Part shown: piece by piece, positions 26,348 to 35,022 of the stretch
Layout of the letters: every line of letters begins with the position of its first letter
How positions within the stretch are numbered: the first letter of the stretch is position 1
NCBI RefSeq assembly: GCF_030816235.1
Contig: NZ_JAUSXT010000001.1
Coordinates: 2,480,001-2,544,000 of the forward strand
Length of the DNA: 64,000 nucleotides
Reading direction: 5' to 3'
DNA from: Microbacterium sp. W4I4
GTDB taxonomy: Bacteria; Actinomycetota; Actinomycetes; Actinomycetales; Microbacteriaceae
Notes under the pieces: generated by a model
The model's database searches: none
Told to the model about the DNA's origin: nothing
What the model saw: only the letters and a program-made list of their open reading frames with translations
Position numbers and translations under genes: made by a program

Positions 26348-27667
26348 ATGGGTGCGCCCGACTGGCTCGCAGATGCCGTCTTTTACCAGATCTTCCCTGA
26401 GCGCTTCGCGAACGGAGACCCGTCGCTGAATCCGCCCGATGTCGTACCGTGGGACTCCGAGCCGACGCGAGACAACTTCCTAGGCGGTGACCTGCAGGGC
26501 ATCATCGACCACCTGGATCACATCGTGGAGGTCGGGGCCAATGCCCTCTACCTGACGCCGATCTTCGAGGCGCGCACGAATCATCGTTACGACGCCAGTG
26601 ACTACTTCCGCGTCGACCACCGCCTGGGGGACCTGGACACCTTCCGACGCCTGGTCGAGGAGTGCCACTCACGCGGTGTTCGCATCGTGCTCGACGCGGT
26701 GCTCAATCACTGCGGCGACGGGCATTGGGCGTTCGAGGATGTCGTGAAGAACGAGGCGGACTCGAAGTACGTGAACTGGTTCTCGTTCGAGCAGTTCCCG
26801 GTCTCTCCGCATCCCGTTCCCAACTACCGCACCTGCTCGGGCTGCTACTACCTCCCGAAGTGGAACGCGTACAACCCCGAGGTGCGCGCGCATCATTTCG
26901 ACGTCGCCCGCCACTGGATCGAACAGGGCATCGATGGGTGGCGACTGGATGTGCCCTACTTCATCAATGACAACTTCTGGCGTCAGTTCCGCGACGTGGT
27001 CAAGCCCATGGGGGAGGACCTCTACATCGTGGCCGAGGAATGGCGCGAGCCCGAGCAGTGGCTGCAGGGTGATCTTGCGGACGGCACCATGAACTACACG
27101 TTGCGCGACCTGGTGCTGGGCTTCACCGCCGACGGCACCATCGACGCCAAAGCGTTCGCCACAGGCATGAACATCCTGAGCGCGCGCATCCCCGACGGCT
27201 ACCACCACGGCATGCTCAACCTGCTCGGCAGTCACGACACGGAGCGTCTGCTCACCCGTCACCATGGCGACCAGGCGCGCGCGCTGCTCGCCTACACGTT
27301 GATGTACTCGGCGCAGGGCGCGCCGATGGTCTACTACGGCGACGAGATCGGCATGACCGGCGAGAACGATCCCGGATGCCGTGCGGGAATGGTCTGGGAT
27401 GAGCGGCGCTGGACTCGTTCACTGCTCGACGGCGTGCGCGAACTCGGTGCCCTGCGCAGGCGGAATCCGAGTCTGCGTCGAGGGGATCAGAAGGTCGTCG
27501 CGCTCGACGCCGATACAGTGCTGATCATGAGAACCTTCGAGGGCGACATGACCAGTGTGATCGTCCATCGAGGTTCGGGCGTTAGCCTCGGGCCCGATGC
27601 CCATCCGATCATCACCGAGCCCATCCGCGTGGCCGCGAACAGCCACGTGGTCGTCGGAGCGAGCTGA
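26348..27667 (+). CDS. GH13 maltodextrin-active enzyme (cyclomaltodextrinase/neopullulanase-like)
   Basis: 439 residues, cytoplasmic. The catalytic barrel shows AVFYQIFPERFANGD, ALYLTPIFEARTNHRYDASDYFRVD, VLDAVLNHCG, GWRLDVPYF (nucleophile Asp), YIVAEEW (acid/base Glu) and LLGSHDTERLLTR. This is the GH13_20-type pattern, but the extra N-terminal domain of most cyclomaltodextrinases is missing, so the protein is short. Expected to shorten imported maltodextrins for the GH13 enzyme at 21579. Its stop codon overlaps the LacI start by one base. Confidence 0.88.
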   Translation: MGAPDWLADAVFYQIFPERFANGDPSLNPPDVVPWDSEPTRDNFLGGDLQGIIDHLDHIVEVGANALYLTPIFEARTNHRYDASDYFRVDHRLGDLDTFRRLVEECHSRGVRIVLDAVLNHCGDGHWAFEDVVKNEADSKYVNWFSFEQFPVSPHPVPNYRTCSGCYYLPKWNAYNPEVRAHHFDVARHWIEQGIDGWRLDVPYFINDNFWRQFRDVVKPMGEDLYIVAEEWREPEQWLQGDLADGTMNYTLRDLVLGFTADGTIDAKAFATGMNILSARIPDGYHHGMLNLLGSHDTERLLTRHHGDQARALLAYTLMYSAQGAPMVYYGDEIGMTGENDPGCRAGMVWDERRWTRSLLDGVRELGALRRRNPSLRRGDQKVVALDADTVLIMRTFEGDMTSVIVHRGSGVSLGPDAHPIITEPIRVAANSHVVVGAS

Positions 27668-28731
27668 TGGCGGTGCGGCGCGCGACGATGAAGGACGTCG
27701 CTGAACGCGCGAATGTCTCGAAATCAGCGGTCTCTCTCGCCTTCAACGACTCCAAGAAGCTGTCCGAGTCGACCCTGCAGAAGATCATGCAGGCAGCGGA
27801 TGACCTTGGTTTCGCACAGGACCCAGCGGCGCGCATGCTGCGTACCCGCCGCACCAACAGCCTCGGCCTCCTGCTGCCCCAGCAGATCGACAAGGTGTTG
27901 GAGAATCCCTACTACTCGCAATTCCTGCAGGGGGTGGGGCAGACCTGTCAGCAGGAGGGCTTCACGCTTCTGCTGGCGCCTCCGCTTCGTGGCTCGATGC
28001 TGAAGACCATTCCGTATGCCGCGGTGGATGGCTTCATCGTGAACGGACTCGAATACGACCGCGGCGAAGTGACCGCGCTGCGTCAGCGGGGCATCCCGTT
28101 CGTGCTCGTCGACAGCGAGTGGCACGAAGGCGTCCCCAGCGTCGAGATCGATGACAGCGAGGGCATCGCCGAGATCGTCGAGCATCTCGGCAGCCTGGGG
28201 CATCGCAGGTTCGCCTTCGTGGCGTTCGAGACCGGCATCGAGGGCGGCCATGAGAATTGGCGCGGACCCGTTCTGCGACGGATGGAGGGCGCGATCCGAG
28301 GGTTGGCGACCATCGGGCTCACACCCGAGAGCGAAGGAATCAGCATTCTCGAAGTGCCCTGCACTCGTGTGGGCGGCACGCTCGCTTTCAAGGAGCTGTG
28401 GGAGCAGGACGTTCACCCGACGGCGATCGTCACGTTCAGTGATGTCATCGCCTACGGCGTTCTGGATGCTGCGCGTGAGGCAGGGGTGCGCGTTCCCGAG
28501 GATGTCTCCGTCTCGGGTTTCGATGACCTGGTTGACTCATCCTGGACGACGCCGACGCTCACGACCATCCGGCAGCCCATCACGACCAAGGGCAGACTTG
28601 CAGCCCAATACCTGGTCGAGTCGATCGCGGGCGGTACACACGCCGGGCCGCACCGGCAGAGGCTGAGTACGGCGCTGCTCTTGAGGGACTCGACTGCGGC
28701 GGCACCCACCGGCCAGCAGGCGTCCGCCTAA
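27667..28731 (+). CDS. LacI-family regulator of the alpha-glucoside operon
   Basis: 354 residues. Helix-turn-helix TMKDVAERANVSKSAVSLAFNDSKKLSESTLQKIM is followed by hinge AARMLRTRRTNS and an effector-binding domain ending in FDDLVDSSWTTPTLTTIRQPI. It is last in the operon and overlaps the preceding gene by one base, so repressor level rises with the operon (feedback). The candidate operator lies over the promoter at 21532-21543. The ligand is likely a glucosyl sugar; this is inferred from the neighbours. Confidence 0.88.
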   Translation: MAVRRATMKDVAERANVSKSAVSLAFNDSKKLSESTLQKIMQAADDLGFAQDPAARMLRTRRTNSLGLLLPQQIDKVLENPYYSQFLQGVGQTCQQEGFTLLLAPPLRGSMLKTIPYAAVDGFIVNGLEYDRGEVTALRQRGIPFVLVDSEWHEGVPSVEIDDSEGIAEIVEHLGSLGHRRFAFVAFETGIEGGHENWRGPVLRRMEGAIRGLATIGLTPESEGISILEVPCTRVGGTLAFKELWEQDVHPTAIVTFSDVIAYGVLDAAREAGVRVPEDVSVSGFDDLVDSSWTTPTLTTIRQPITTKGRLAAQYLVESIAGGTHAGPHRQRLSTALLLRDSTAAAPTGQQASA

Positions 28732-28732
28732 C

Positions 28733-29037
28733 TCAACGCGGCGGACCGGTCGCGCTGAAGCATCAGGCAGCTCGTCAGCCGCACCCGCGCGCACCTCGCA
28801 TCGGCCCGTCACGTTCCGGCGGGCCCGGGCACCAGCGCCCACTGCTGGAGGCCTTCCTCGCGGCGGCTCGTAGCGGTGACGCACGTCAGGGCTGTTCGCG
28901 GAGGACATCGCCAGCTGCACATGATGCTCGACGCCTATCGGGCCGAGCGTGCACATCCGCTGCCCGACCCTCCCATGACCGACGAGCAGCTCTACGACGC
29001 CATGGTGCAGCTCAACTCGACGGACCAGGCGCGCTGA
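28733..29037 (+). pseudogene. Scar of gene fragments: tetR tail, ECF sigma interior, tetR tail
   Basis: Directly after the LacI stop, 28733-28759 resembles the last codons of the tetR gene at 20809. Bases 28762-28912 match the interior of the ECF sigma gene (33893-34070), including the AFLAAARSGDAR coding stretch in its undamaged form. Bases 28913-29037 match the last about 125 bases of tetR (21349-21474) at roughly 96% identity, ending in TGA. The sigma/tetR junction falls in shared AGCTRCAC. No start or complete domain survives. Divergence of several percent says these came from a related strain's copy rather than from a fresh local duplication. Confidence 0.8.
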
Positions 29038-29137
29038 CCCTGGGGAGGGTTCCGCAGCGCCCCCATGCGGCGTAGCATCGTCTCCGACTCCGACTCCGGC
29101 CCGGGACGTCCGCGCCGCGTCGAGGAGGGGATATCGG

Positions 29138-29725
29138 ATGCGGAGACTGACGATCGATTTCATCATCTCGCTCGACGGGTATGGCGCGGCCGAGGGCTGG
29201 CCCGGCTGGTGGGGGATGGAGGGCCCGGAGTACCTAGGGTGGCTGGACGGCTTGCCCGAGAAGGACGACCCGATCCTCATGGGCGCGACGACGTATCGGC
29301 TGATGTCGGCGTTCTCCGCAGATCAGGCCGAGGGGGTGGATGCGCTCGACAGCGTGCCGAAATACGTGTTCTCGTCGACCCTCGAGGAGCCGCTGAGCTG
29401 GTCGAACACGACGCTCGTCCGCGATGATGCCGTGGAGTTCGTGCGGGAGCTGAAGGAGACGTCGGATCATGATCTGCGCACGCTGGGGAGCGTCTCCCTG
29501 TGCCGCGCGCTGCTGACCTCCGGACTGGCCGACCGCTACCGGGTCGTCATCTTCCCCGTGATCACCGGCGCCACCGGGCAGGAGCGGATCTTCGATGCGT
29601 ATCCCGACGTGCGCCTCGACCTCATCGAATCGCGCACCTTCGACGGTCGCAGCCAGCTGCTCGAATACGTGCCCACCGTGCTGGAAACGCCACCGTCCGC
29701 GAGAGCAGGTAGCGAGTCCCCGTGA
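29138..29725 (+). CDS. RibD C-terminal / dihydrofolate-reductase-like family protein
   Basis: 195 residues; GAGGAGGGG 7 bases before ATG 29138 fixes the start. RLTIDFIISLDGYGA, LMGATTYRLM and a C-terminal LCRALLTSGLADRYRVVIFPVITGATG match the RibD C-terminal domain family, whose small members (YyaP-like) are NAD(P)-binding reductases of mostly unknown substrate. Gene stands alone between the scar and the acyl-CoA ligase. Confidence 0.82.
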   Translation: MRRLTIDFIISLDGYGAAEGWPGWWGMEGPEYLGWLDGLPEKDDPILMGATTYRLMSAFSADQAEGVDALDSVPKYVFSSTLEEPLSWSNTTLVRDDAVEFVRELKETSDHDLRTLGSVSLCRALLTSGLADRYRVVIFPVITGATGQERIFDAYPDVRLDLIESRTFDGRSQLLEYVPTVLETPPSARAGSESP

Positions 29726-29778
29726 CACCGTCCCGCCTCGCCGATGACACGCGACACCGATCGAGGCAGGATGGATGC

Positions 29779-31480
29779 ATGACCGCTGACGCGCTCGATT
29801 CCCGGCCCTGGCTCAGTTCCTACGCGGAGGGAGTCCCGGCGGATATCGGCACGCCGACGCAGACGCTGACGGAGATGATGGCGGCGAGCGTGAAGACGTT
29901 CGGGCGGCGCCCGGCGCTCGAATTCTTCGGCGCCGTCACGACCTACCGGGAACTCGGCAGGCAGATCGAGCGAGCGGCCGAGGGGCTGCGGCGGCTCGGC
30001 GTCCGCAAGGGCGATCGCGTCGCCCTGGTGCTCCCGAACTGCCCGCAGCATGTGGTGGCGTTCTACGCGGCGCTCCGCCTGGGCGCGATCGTGGTCGAAC
30101 ACAATCCGCTCTACACGGCGCGTGAGCTCAGGCATCAGTTCGAGGATCACGGTGCGCGCATCGCCGTCGTGTGGGACAAGGCCGCCGACACGATCGCCGA
30201 TTTCCCTCCGGACATCAAGGTCGAGCGCATCGTCAGCGTCGACATCACGGCGGCGATGCCGTTCTCGAAGCGCATGCTGCTTCGCCTGCCGCTGCCGAAG
30301 GCGCGCGCGTCGCGGGCGAAGCTGACCGGCACTCCGAGAGCACGCCGACTCGTCGCGTGGAAGAAGCTGATCGATCACCCGCGGGTCTCAAGACACGTCG
30401 AGGGGCCGACGCTGAGCGACACCGCGCTGCTGCAGTACACGAGCGGCACGACGGGAGATCCGAAGGGTGCGATCCTCACGCATGCGAACCTGCGCGCCAA
30501 CGCGATGCAGGGGCGCGCGTGGGTGCCGGGTCTCGTCGACGGCGAGGAGACCTTCTACGCGGTGCTGCCGCTGTTCCATGCCTACGGCATGACCCTCTGC
30601 CTGACCTTCGCGATGAGCATCGGCGCGAAGCTGGTCCTGTTCCCGGCATTCGATCTGGGACTGGTCACGCAGGCCGCCCGCTCGAGCCCGCCCACCTTCC
30701 TGCCGGCCGTGCCGCCCATCTACGATCAGCTCGCCCGCGCCGCGGGTCGCGGCACGATCGACCTCTCGACGGTCAGGTTCGCCATCTCCGGGGCGATGAG
30801 CCTTCCGGTCGCGACGGTGAAGCGCTGGGAGGAGGCGACCGGCGGCCTGCTCGTGGAGGGCTACGGGATGACCGAGAGCTCGCCTGTCGCGCTCGGCAAT
30901 CCCATGGGGAGCACGCGCCGACCCGGCACCGTCGGTGTGCCCTTCCCGAGCACCGAGATCCGTGTCGTCGACCCGGCAGACACCACCGCCGACGTACCCG
31001 GCCGGCGAGCGAGGAGAGCTCCTGATCCGCGGCCCGCAGGTGTTCCAAGGGTATTGGGGCCGTCCCGGCGACACCGCCGACGTGCTGCTGCCGGACGGCT
31101 GGCTTCGCACCGGCGACATCGCCGAGGTCTCGCCGGACGGGTTCGTGACGATCGTCGATCGACTTAAGGAGCTCATCATCACCGGCGGGTTCAACGTGTC
31201 GCCCAGCGAGGTGGAGGACGCGCTCGAGGCGCATCCGGACGTCATCGCCGCGGCCGTCGTCGGCCTGCCACGAACCAGCGGAGGCGAGGAGGTCGCCACC
31301 GCCGTCGTGCTGCGCGAGGGCGCGTCGCTCGACGCGGGGGCGCTGCGGGACTTCTGCCGCACCCGGCTCACGCCGTACAAGGTGCCCAGACGCATCACCG
31401 CCGTGAAGGATCTGCCCCGCTCGCTGATCGGCAAGGTGCTGCGTCGTCAGGTCCGATCGCAGCTGCTCGCCGATCGGTGA
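29779..31480 (+). pseudogene. Acyl-CoA ligase (FadD-like), frame apparently shifted by one base
   Basis: Adenylate-forming enzyme that would activate fatty or aromatic acids to CoA thioesters. The N-terminal part contains the AMP-binding motif YTSGTTGDPKG, LPLFHAYGMTL and GYGMTESSPVALGNP. The frame runs on as DTTADVPGRRARR, while the C-terminal domain (AGERGELLIRG, GWLRTGDIAEVSPDGFVTIVDRLKELIITGGFNVSP, ...YKVPRR) is in the next frame to the stop at 31480. Removing one C from CCC at 30997-30999 gives VPAGERGE, the expected text, and one protein of about 566 residues. Everything else is intact, so a recent mutation or a sequence error is likely. Confidence 0.8.
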
Positions 31481-31629
31481 GGCGGGATCCTCCTGCGCGC
31501 CGCTCGGCGGACGCGATCGATTGCGTGACCGGGTGCTCAGGGTCTCCGTGCGATCACGCGGGCGAAAGCCGGCGCGGGGCGCACCTCGTGGAGCGGACCC
31601 CGCGCCGACGTTCATTCGGCCGGATGCTG

Positions 31630-32385
31630 CTACTTGCGCGGCGGGTTGAGCGGCAGCCACTCCTCGAGCGTGGTCTCGAAGATCTGCGCACCCTCGATCG
31701 GGATGAGCGTGCGCTCCTCGATCTGCGCGCCGTAGTACGTGGCGCTGTCGTCTCGGACGACTGTGCGCGGGTCGCCGCGGAAGGCGAGTGCGCGGCGCGC
31801 GAACTCGTCCATGCCGAAGGCCTCGGGGCCGGCGATCTCGATGTCGCCCTGAGGTGCACCCGCGGCGGCGCGTGCCACGGCCGTGGCCACGTCCTCTGCC
31901 GCGATCGGCTGGATGAGCGCCCCGGGCAGGCGGACGGTGTCGCCCTCGGTAGAGATGTCGGCGATGCTGCCGACGAACTCGAAGAACTGGGTCGCGTGCA
32001 CCAGCGAGTACCCCATGCCGGACTCGCGGATCAGCTTCTCCTGCGCGACCTTCGCCGCGAAGTAGTCGATGTTCTGCGGGCGGTTCGTGCCGACGATCGT
32101 CAGCGCGACATGGTGGGTGACGCCTGCGGCAGTCTCGGCCTCGAGCAGGTTGCGGGTCGAGGTCGTGAAGAACTCGAGCACCGCCTTGGCCTCGAACGAC
32201 GGCGAGTTCGACACGTCGACGACCGTGTTCGCGCCGGTCAGCACCTCGGCCAGCCCTTCGCCGGTCAGCGTGTTCACACCCGTCTGGGGCGACGCCGCGA
32301 TCGCCTCGTGTCCGTGCTCGGTGAGCTTCGCGACGACCTTGGAGCCGATCAGGCCCGTACCTCCGATGACGACGATCTTTGCCAT
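31630..32385 (-). CDS. NmrA-like NAD(P)-binding protein (COE-type partner of ECF41)
   Basis: 251 residues. N-terminal Rossmann motif KIVVIGGTGLIGSKVVAKL, then VVDVSNSP, HHVALTIVGTNR and YSLVHATQFFEF, the pattern of atypical SDR (NmrA/epimerase-like) proteins without the classical YxxxK centre. It is second after its paralogue at 32424 on the same strand, 38 bases apart. ECF41 sigma factors are typically adjacent to carboxymuconolactone decarboxylases, oxidoreductases or epimerases (COE proteins); both of these fit that role. Confidence 0.82.
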   Translation of the reverse strand: MAKIVVIGGTGLIGSKVVAKLTEHGHEAIAASPQTGVNTLTGEGLAEVLTGANTVVDVSNSPSFEAKAVLEFFTTSTRNLLEAETAAGVTHHVALTIVGTNRPQNIDYFAAKVAQEKLIRESGMGYSLVHATQFFEFVGSIADISTEGDTVRLPGALIQPIAAEDVATAVARAAAGAPQGDIEIAGPEAFGMDEFARRALAFRGDPRTVVRDDSATYYGAQIEERTLIPIEGAQIFETTLEEWLPLNPPRK

Positions 32386-32423
32386 TGTCCAGCCTTCCTT
32401 GTCAGTGACGTCGGTGACGGCGT

Positions 32424-33224
32424 CTACAGCGATGACCGGTCAGCATCCACGGATGTGACAGCGGGGTGCCCGCCGGGGTTCTGCACGCGCCAGTCGTGAT
32501 AGCGCGTGGCGGCGAGCGTGGCGGTGGCCTCGGGCAGCAGATCGCGATGTGTCAGCCGCGCGCCGAAGTAGGTGCCCAGCGGGTCGGCGACGACCTCGCG
32601 CTCGTCCTGTCGCGCACGCAGGTCCATGGACGCGATGTCATTCAGGCTGAACACCTCGGGCCCGCCCCACTCGACCATGCCCGATCGCGGGTCCGCGACA
32701 GCCGCCTGCGCGACCGCGCGGGCGACGTCATCCGCGGCCATCGGCTGCACCAGCACGTCGGCGACGCGCACCGCGCCGCTGCGCAGTGCATGATCGGTGA
32801 TGTTGCGGATGAACTCGAAGAACTGCGTCGCGTGCACGAGGGTGTACGGGCGACCGGATGCCGTGATCAGGCGCTCCTGCTGCTGCTTGGCCACGAAGTA
32901 GCCGCCCTGGGCGCGCGCCAGACGATCGGTGCCGACGACGGAGAGTGCGACGTGATGCCCCACTCCTGCGTCCGCACCGTAGCTGAGCAGGTTCATGGTG
33001 GAGGCGAAGAAGAACTCCTGGGCCGCGGCCTCGTCGGTGTACGAGGAGTTCGAGACGTCGACGACCACATCCGCGCCGGCCAGCGCGTCGGCCAGACCCT
33101 CGCCGGTGTGCGAGTTCACTCCCGTGGCGCGTGACGCGGCGACGACCTCGTGTTCGTTGTCGCGCAGCATCCGCACCAGCCTGGTGCCGATCAGTCCGGT
33201 GCCGCCGATGACCGTGATTCTCAT
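32424..33224 (-). CDS. NmrA-like NAD(P)-binding protein (COE-type), divergent from the ECF41 sigma gene
   Basis: 266 residues, clear paralogue of the next gene: RITVIGGTGLIGTRLVRMLRD, VVDVSNSS, VGHHVALSVVGTDR, YTLVHATQFFEFIRN. It has no signal peptide or membrane segment. It leads the leftward pair and has a candidate ECF41 promoter (TGTCACA-N16-GGTC) ending about 50 bases before its start. Substrate unknown; a redox or quinone-like compound is a family-level guess. Confidence 0.84.
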   Translation of the reverse strand: MRITVIGGTGLIGTRLVRMLRDNEHEVVAASRATGVNSHTGEGLADALAGADVVVDVSNSSYTDEAAAQEFFFASTMNLLSYGADAGVGHHVALSVVGTDRLARAQGGYFVAKQQQERLITASGRPYTLVHATQFFEFIRNITDHALRSGAVRVADVLVQPMAADDVARAVAQAAVADPRSGMVEWGGPEVFSLNDIASMDLRARQDEREVVADPLGTYFGARLTHRDLLPEATATLAATRYHDWRVQNPGGHPAVTSVDADRSSL

Positions 33225-33274
33225 GTCGCTCCCTTTCGCCGATGGATGCCGCGGGTTCCCGCGCCTACCCGAAT

Positions 33275-33301
33275 GACCGGACGGCCGCCCGTGTTGTGAC
33301 A
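33275..33301 (-). promoter_or_regulatory. Candidate ECF41 promoter for the NmrA-like pair
   Basis: Reverse-strand TGTCACA at 33301-33295, 16 bases, then GGTC at 33278-33275. The reported ECF41 promoter is TGTCACA, a spacer of about 16, then CGTC; this differs at one base. The transcript would start near 33268, about 44 bases before the 33224 start. Confidence 0.6.
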
Positions 33302-33325
33302 GGGCGCAGAAATCTTCCGCATCGC

Positions 33326-33352
33326 TGTCACAACGGCGGTCCGTGTCCGGTC
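33326..33352 (+). promoter_or_regulatory. Candidate ECF41 autoregulatory promoter
   Basis: TGTCACA at 33326-33332, 16-base spacer, GGTC at 33349-33352. The same -35, spacer and -10 as the divergent reverse-strand site, even sharing TGTCACAAC and TCCGGTC ends. It reads into the sigma gene starting at 33425. Confidence 0.6.
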
Positions 33353-33424
33353 AGGGTTTGCAGGAGAAGCCCCCGGCTTCGGGTGACGCTTGCGGGGACG
33401 GCTGTGCAGATGGAAGGTGGATGC

Positions 33425-34331
33425 GTGACCGCGACGGACGAGCAGGGGCCGACAGCCGAGGAGCTGGATGCCGTGATGGAGCTCTTCGCGACGCAGCGAC
33501 GACGCCTGTTCGGCATCGCGTACCGGATGCTGGGCACGGTGGCCGACGCGGAGGACATCGTCCAGGAGACCTGGATCCGATGGCAGGGCGCCGATCGCGC
33601 GCGGGTGCAGGAGCCGGCCGCGTTCCTCGCGACGATCGCCACGAGGCTCTCGATCAACGTCCTGCAGTCGGCGCACGCCAAGCGCGAGACGTACATCGGC
33701 CCGTGGCTGCCCGAGCCGGTGAACACCGACGACGACCCCGCGCTGGGCGCCGAGCGCGCCGAGGCCCTGCAGTTCGCGATCCTGCTCACGCTCGAGAAGC
33801 TGACGCCGACGGAACGGGCGGCGTACATCCTGCGCGAGGCGTTCGACTATCCGTACCCGCGGATCGCCGAGATCATCTCCGCGAGTGCGGTCAGCACCAG
33901 GCAGCTCGTCAGCCGCGCCCGGGCGCACCTCGCATCGGCCCGTCACGTTCCGGCCGGGGCCGGGCACCAGCGTCGACTGCTGGAGGCCTTCCTCGTGGCC
34001 CGCTCGCAGTGGGGACGCACGTCAGCTCGAGAGTCTCTTCACCGAGGATGTCATCAGCTACACCGACGGCAACGGCGTGAAGCTCGCCGCACGCATCCCG
34101 GTGGCCGGCCGTGAACGCGTCGCCAAGTTCGTGGCGGCCTTCGCGCACCATTTCTGGACGGGGAAGTCGATCGGCTGGGTCGAGGTGAACGGACAGCCCG
34201 CCGCCACCCTGACCGAGCAGGGGAAGATCACGACCATCGTCACCCTGACGACCTCCGGTGACAGCATCGGGCAGCTGCTGTGGGTGATGAGTCCGCAGAA
34301 GCTCGGACACGTGGCGCCGGTCGCCGCATGA
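33425..34331 (+). pseudogene. ECF41-type sigma factor with SnoaL-like C-terminal domain, frame apparently shifted by one base
   Basis: GTG 33425 with GGAAGG upstream (an in-frame ATG at 33410 is an alternative). Sigma region 2 is QRRRLFGIAYRMLGTVADAEDIVQETWIRWQ; the linker holds WLPEP, diagnostic of ECF41; region 4 is LTPTERAAYILREAFDYPYPRIAEII. The NTF2/SnoaL-like extension continues in the next frame (ARQLESLFTEDVISYTDGNGVK ... MSPQKLGHV) to 34331. Deleting one C of CCC at 33999-34001 restores FLVAARSGDARQLESLF, and the scar copy at 28.86 kb shows that intact form. The repaired protein is about 301 residues. If the shift is real, region 2 and 4 remain but the regulatory extension is lost. 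Confidence 0.82.
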
Positions 34332-34732
34332 CGGGCAGGCGCCTTCCCGCCTGGGCGCGCCGTCGCCGTCGCGATGTCCTCGATCCGAACATCCTGGAGG
34401 CGCTGTCGGCGGCGATGACCGCGGGCGAGGACGAAGCCCTCCGGGCGGTGCTGCATCCCGACGCGGAACTCGTGATCGACAGCGGGGGCGTTCGCCCGGA
34501 GCCCGCAGCGGCTCAGGGCCCGGACGGTCGCGAGGCTGCGGTCTCCGGACTGCGCGCGCTCGCCGCATCCGACATCACGATCCTGACGGCATCCGTCAAC
34601 GGCCTGCCCGGACTCCTCCTGTTCAGGGGGGACGCGGTCGTCGGGGTCGTGACCGCCGATGTGCGCGACCGTCTGCTGGCGAATGTCTGGGTGGTGTGCA
34701 ATCCCGACAAGCTCCGGCACTGGAACAGGTGA
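34328..34732 (+). CDS. Stand-alone SnoaL-like protein resembling the ECF41 C-terminal regulatory domain
   Basis: 134 residues from ATG 34328, overlapping the sigma stop by ATGA. After a basic start (GRRLPAWARRRRRD) comes an NTF2-like fold: LSAAMTAGEDEALRAVLHPDAELVIDSGGVR, DITILTASVNGLPGLLLFRGD and a terminal VCNPDKLRHWNR. DGGGR-like and NPDKL motifs are the conserved signatures of the C-terminal extension that regulates ECF41 sigma factors. Here the domain exists without sigma regions. It was probably a second sigma gene that lost its N-terminus, or a domain that now acts in trans on the neighbouring sigma. Translational coupling favours co-function. Confidence 0.7.
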   Translation: MTGRRLPAWARRRRRDVLDPNILEALSAAMTAGEDEALRAVLHPDAELVIDSGGVRPEPAAAQGPDGREAAVSGLRALAASDITILTASVNGLPGLLLFRGDAVVGVVTADVRDRLLANVWVVCNPDKLRHWNR

Positions 34733-34753
34733 GAACGCGCACCTCGTCCGGAA

Positions 34754-34981
34754 TCACATCCGAACGCGAACCGTCCGCCCCTCGAAGCTGACGAGGTCGC
34801 CGTCGTGGAGCTGCCGCCCGCGGCGCTCCTCCACCTCGCCGTTGACGCTCACGTCACCGTCGAGGATGGCCTCCTTCGCGCTGCCGCCGGAGTCGAGAAG
34901 CCCCGCGAACTTGAGGAACTGTCCGAGGCGGATGACCTCGCCGACGATCGCGACATCACGGATGTCATCACTGCTGCTCAT
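34754..34981 (-). CDS. Small S4-domain RNA-binding protein
   Basis: 75 residues, the whole protein being one S4 domain: GEVIRLGQFLKFAGLLDSGGSAKEAILDGDVSVNGEVEERRGRQLHDGDLV. This is the YbcJ/YaaA-like small S4 family, thought to bind structured RNA. It converges on the SnoaL-like gene with 21 bases between them. Confidence 0.87.
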   Translation of the reverse strand: MSSSDDIRDVAIVGEVIRLGQFLKFAGLLDSGGSAKEAILDGDVSVNGEVEERRGRQLHDGDLVSFEGRTVRVRM

Positions 34982-35022
34982 CCCTGAAGGCTAACCGCTC
35001 GCTCCTCGCGACGCTCGCCCGT

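Noticed and set aside
28537..29280. Reverse-strand frame of 247 residues covering the scar and the end of the LacI gene
   Set aside because: Its text is the antisense of known tetR and sigma coding fragments, not an independent gene.
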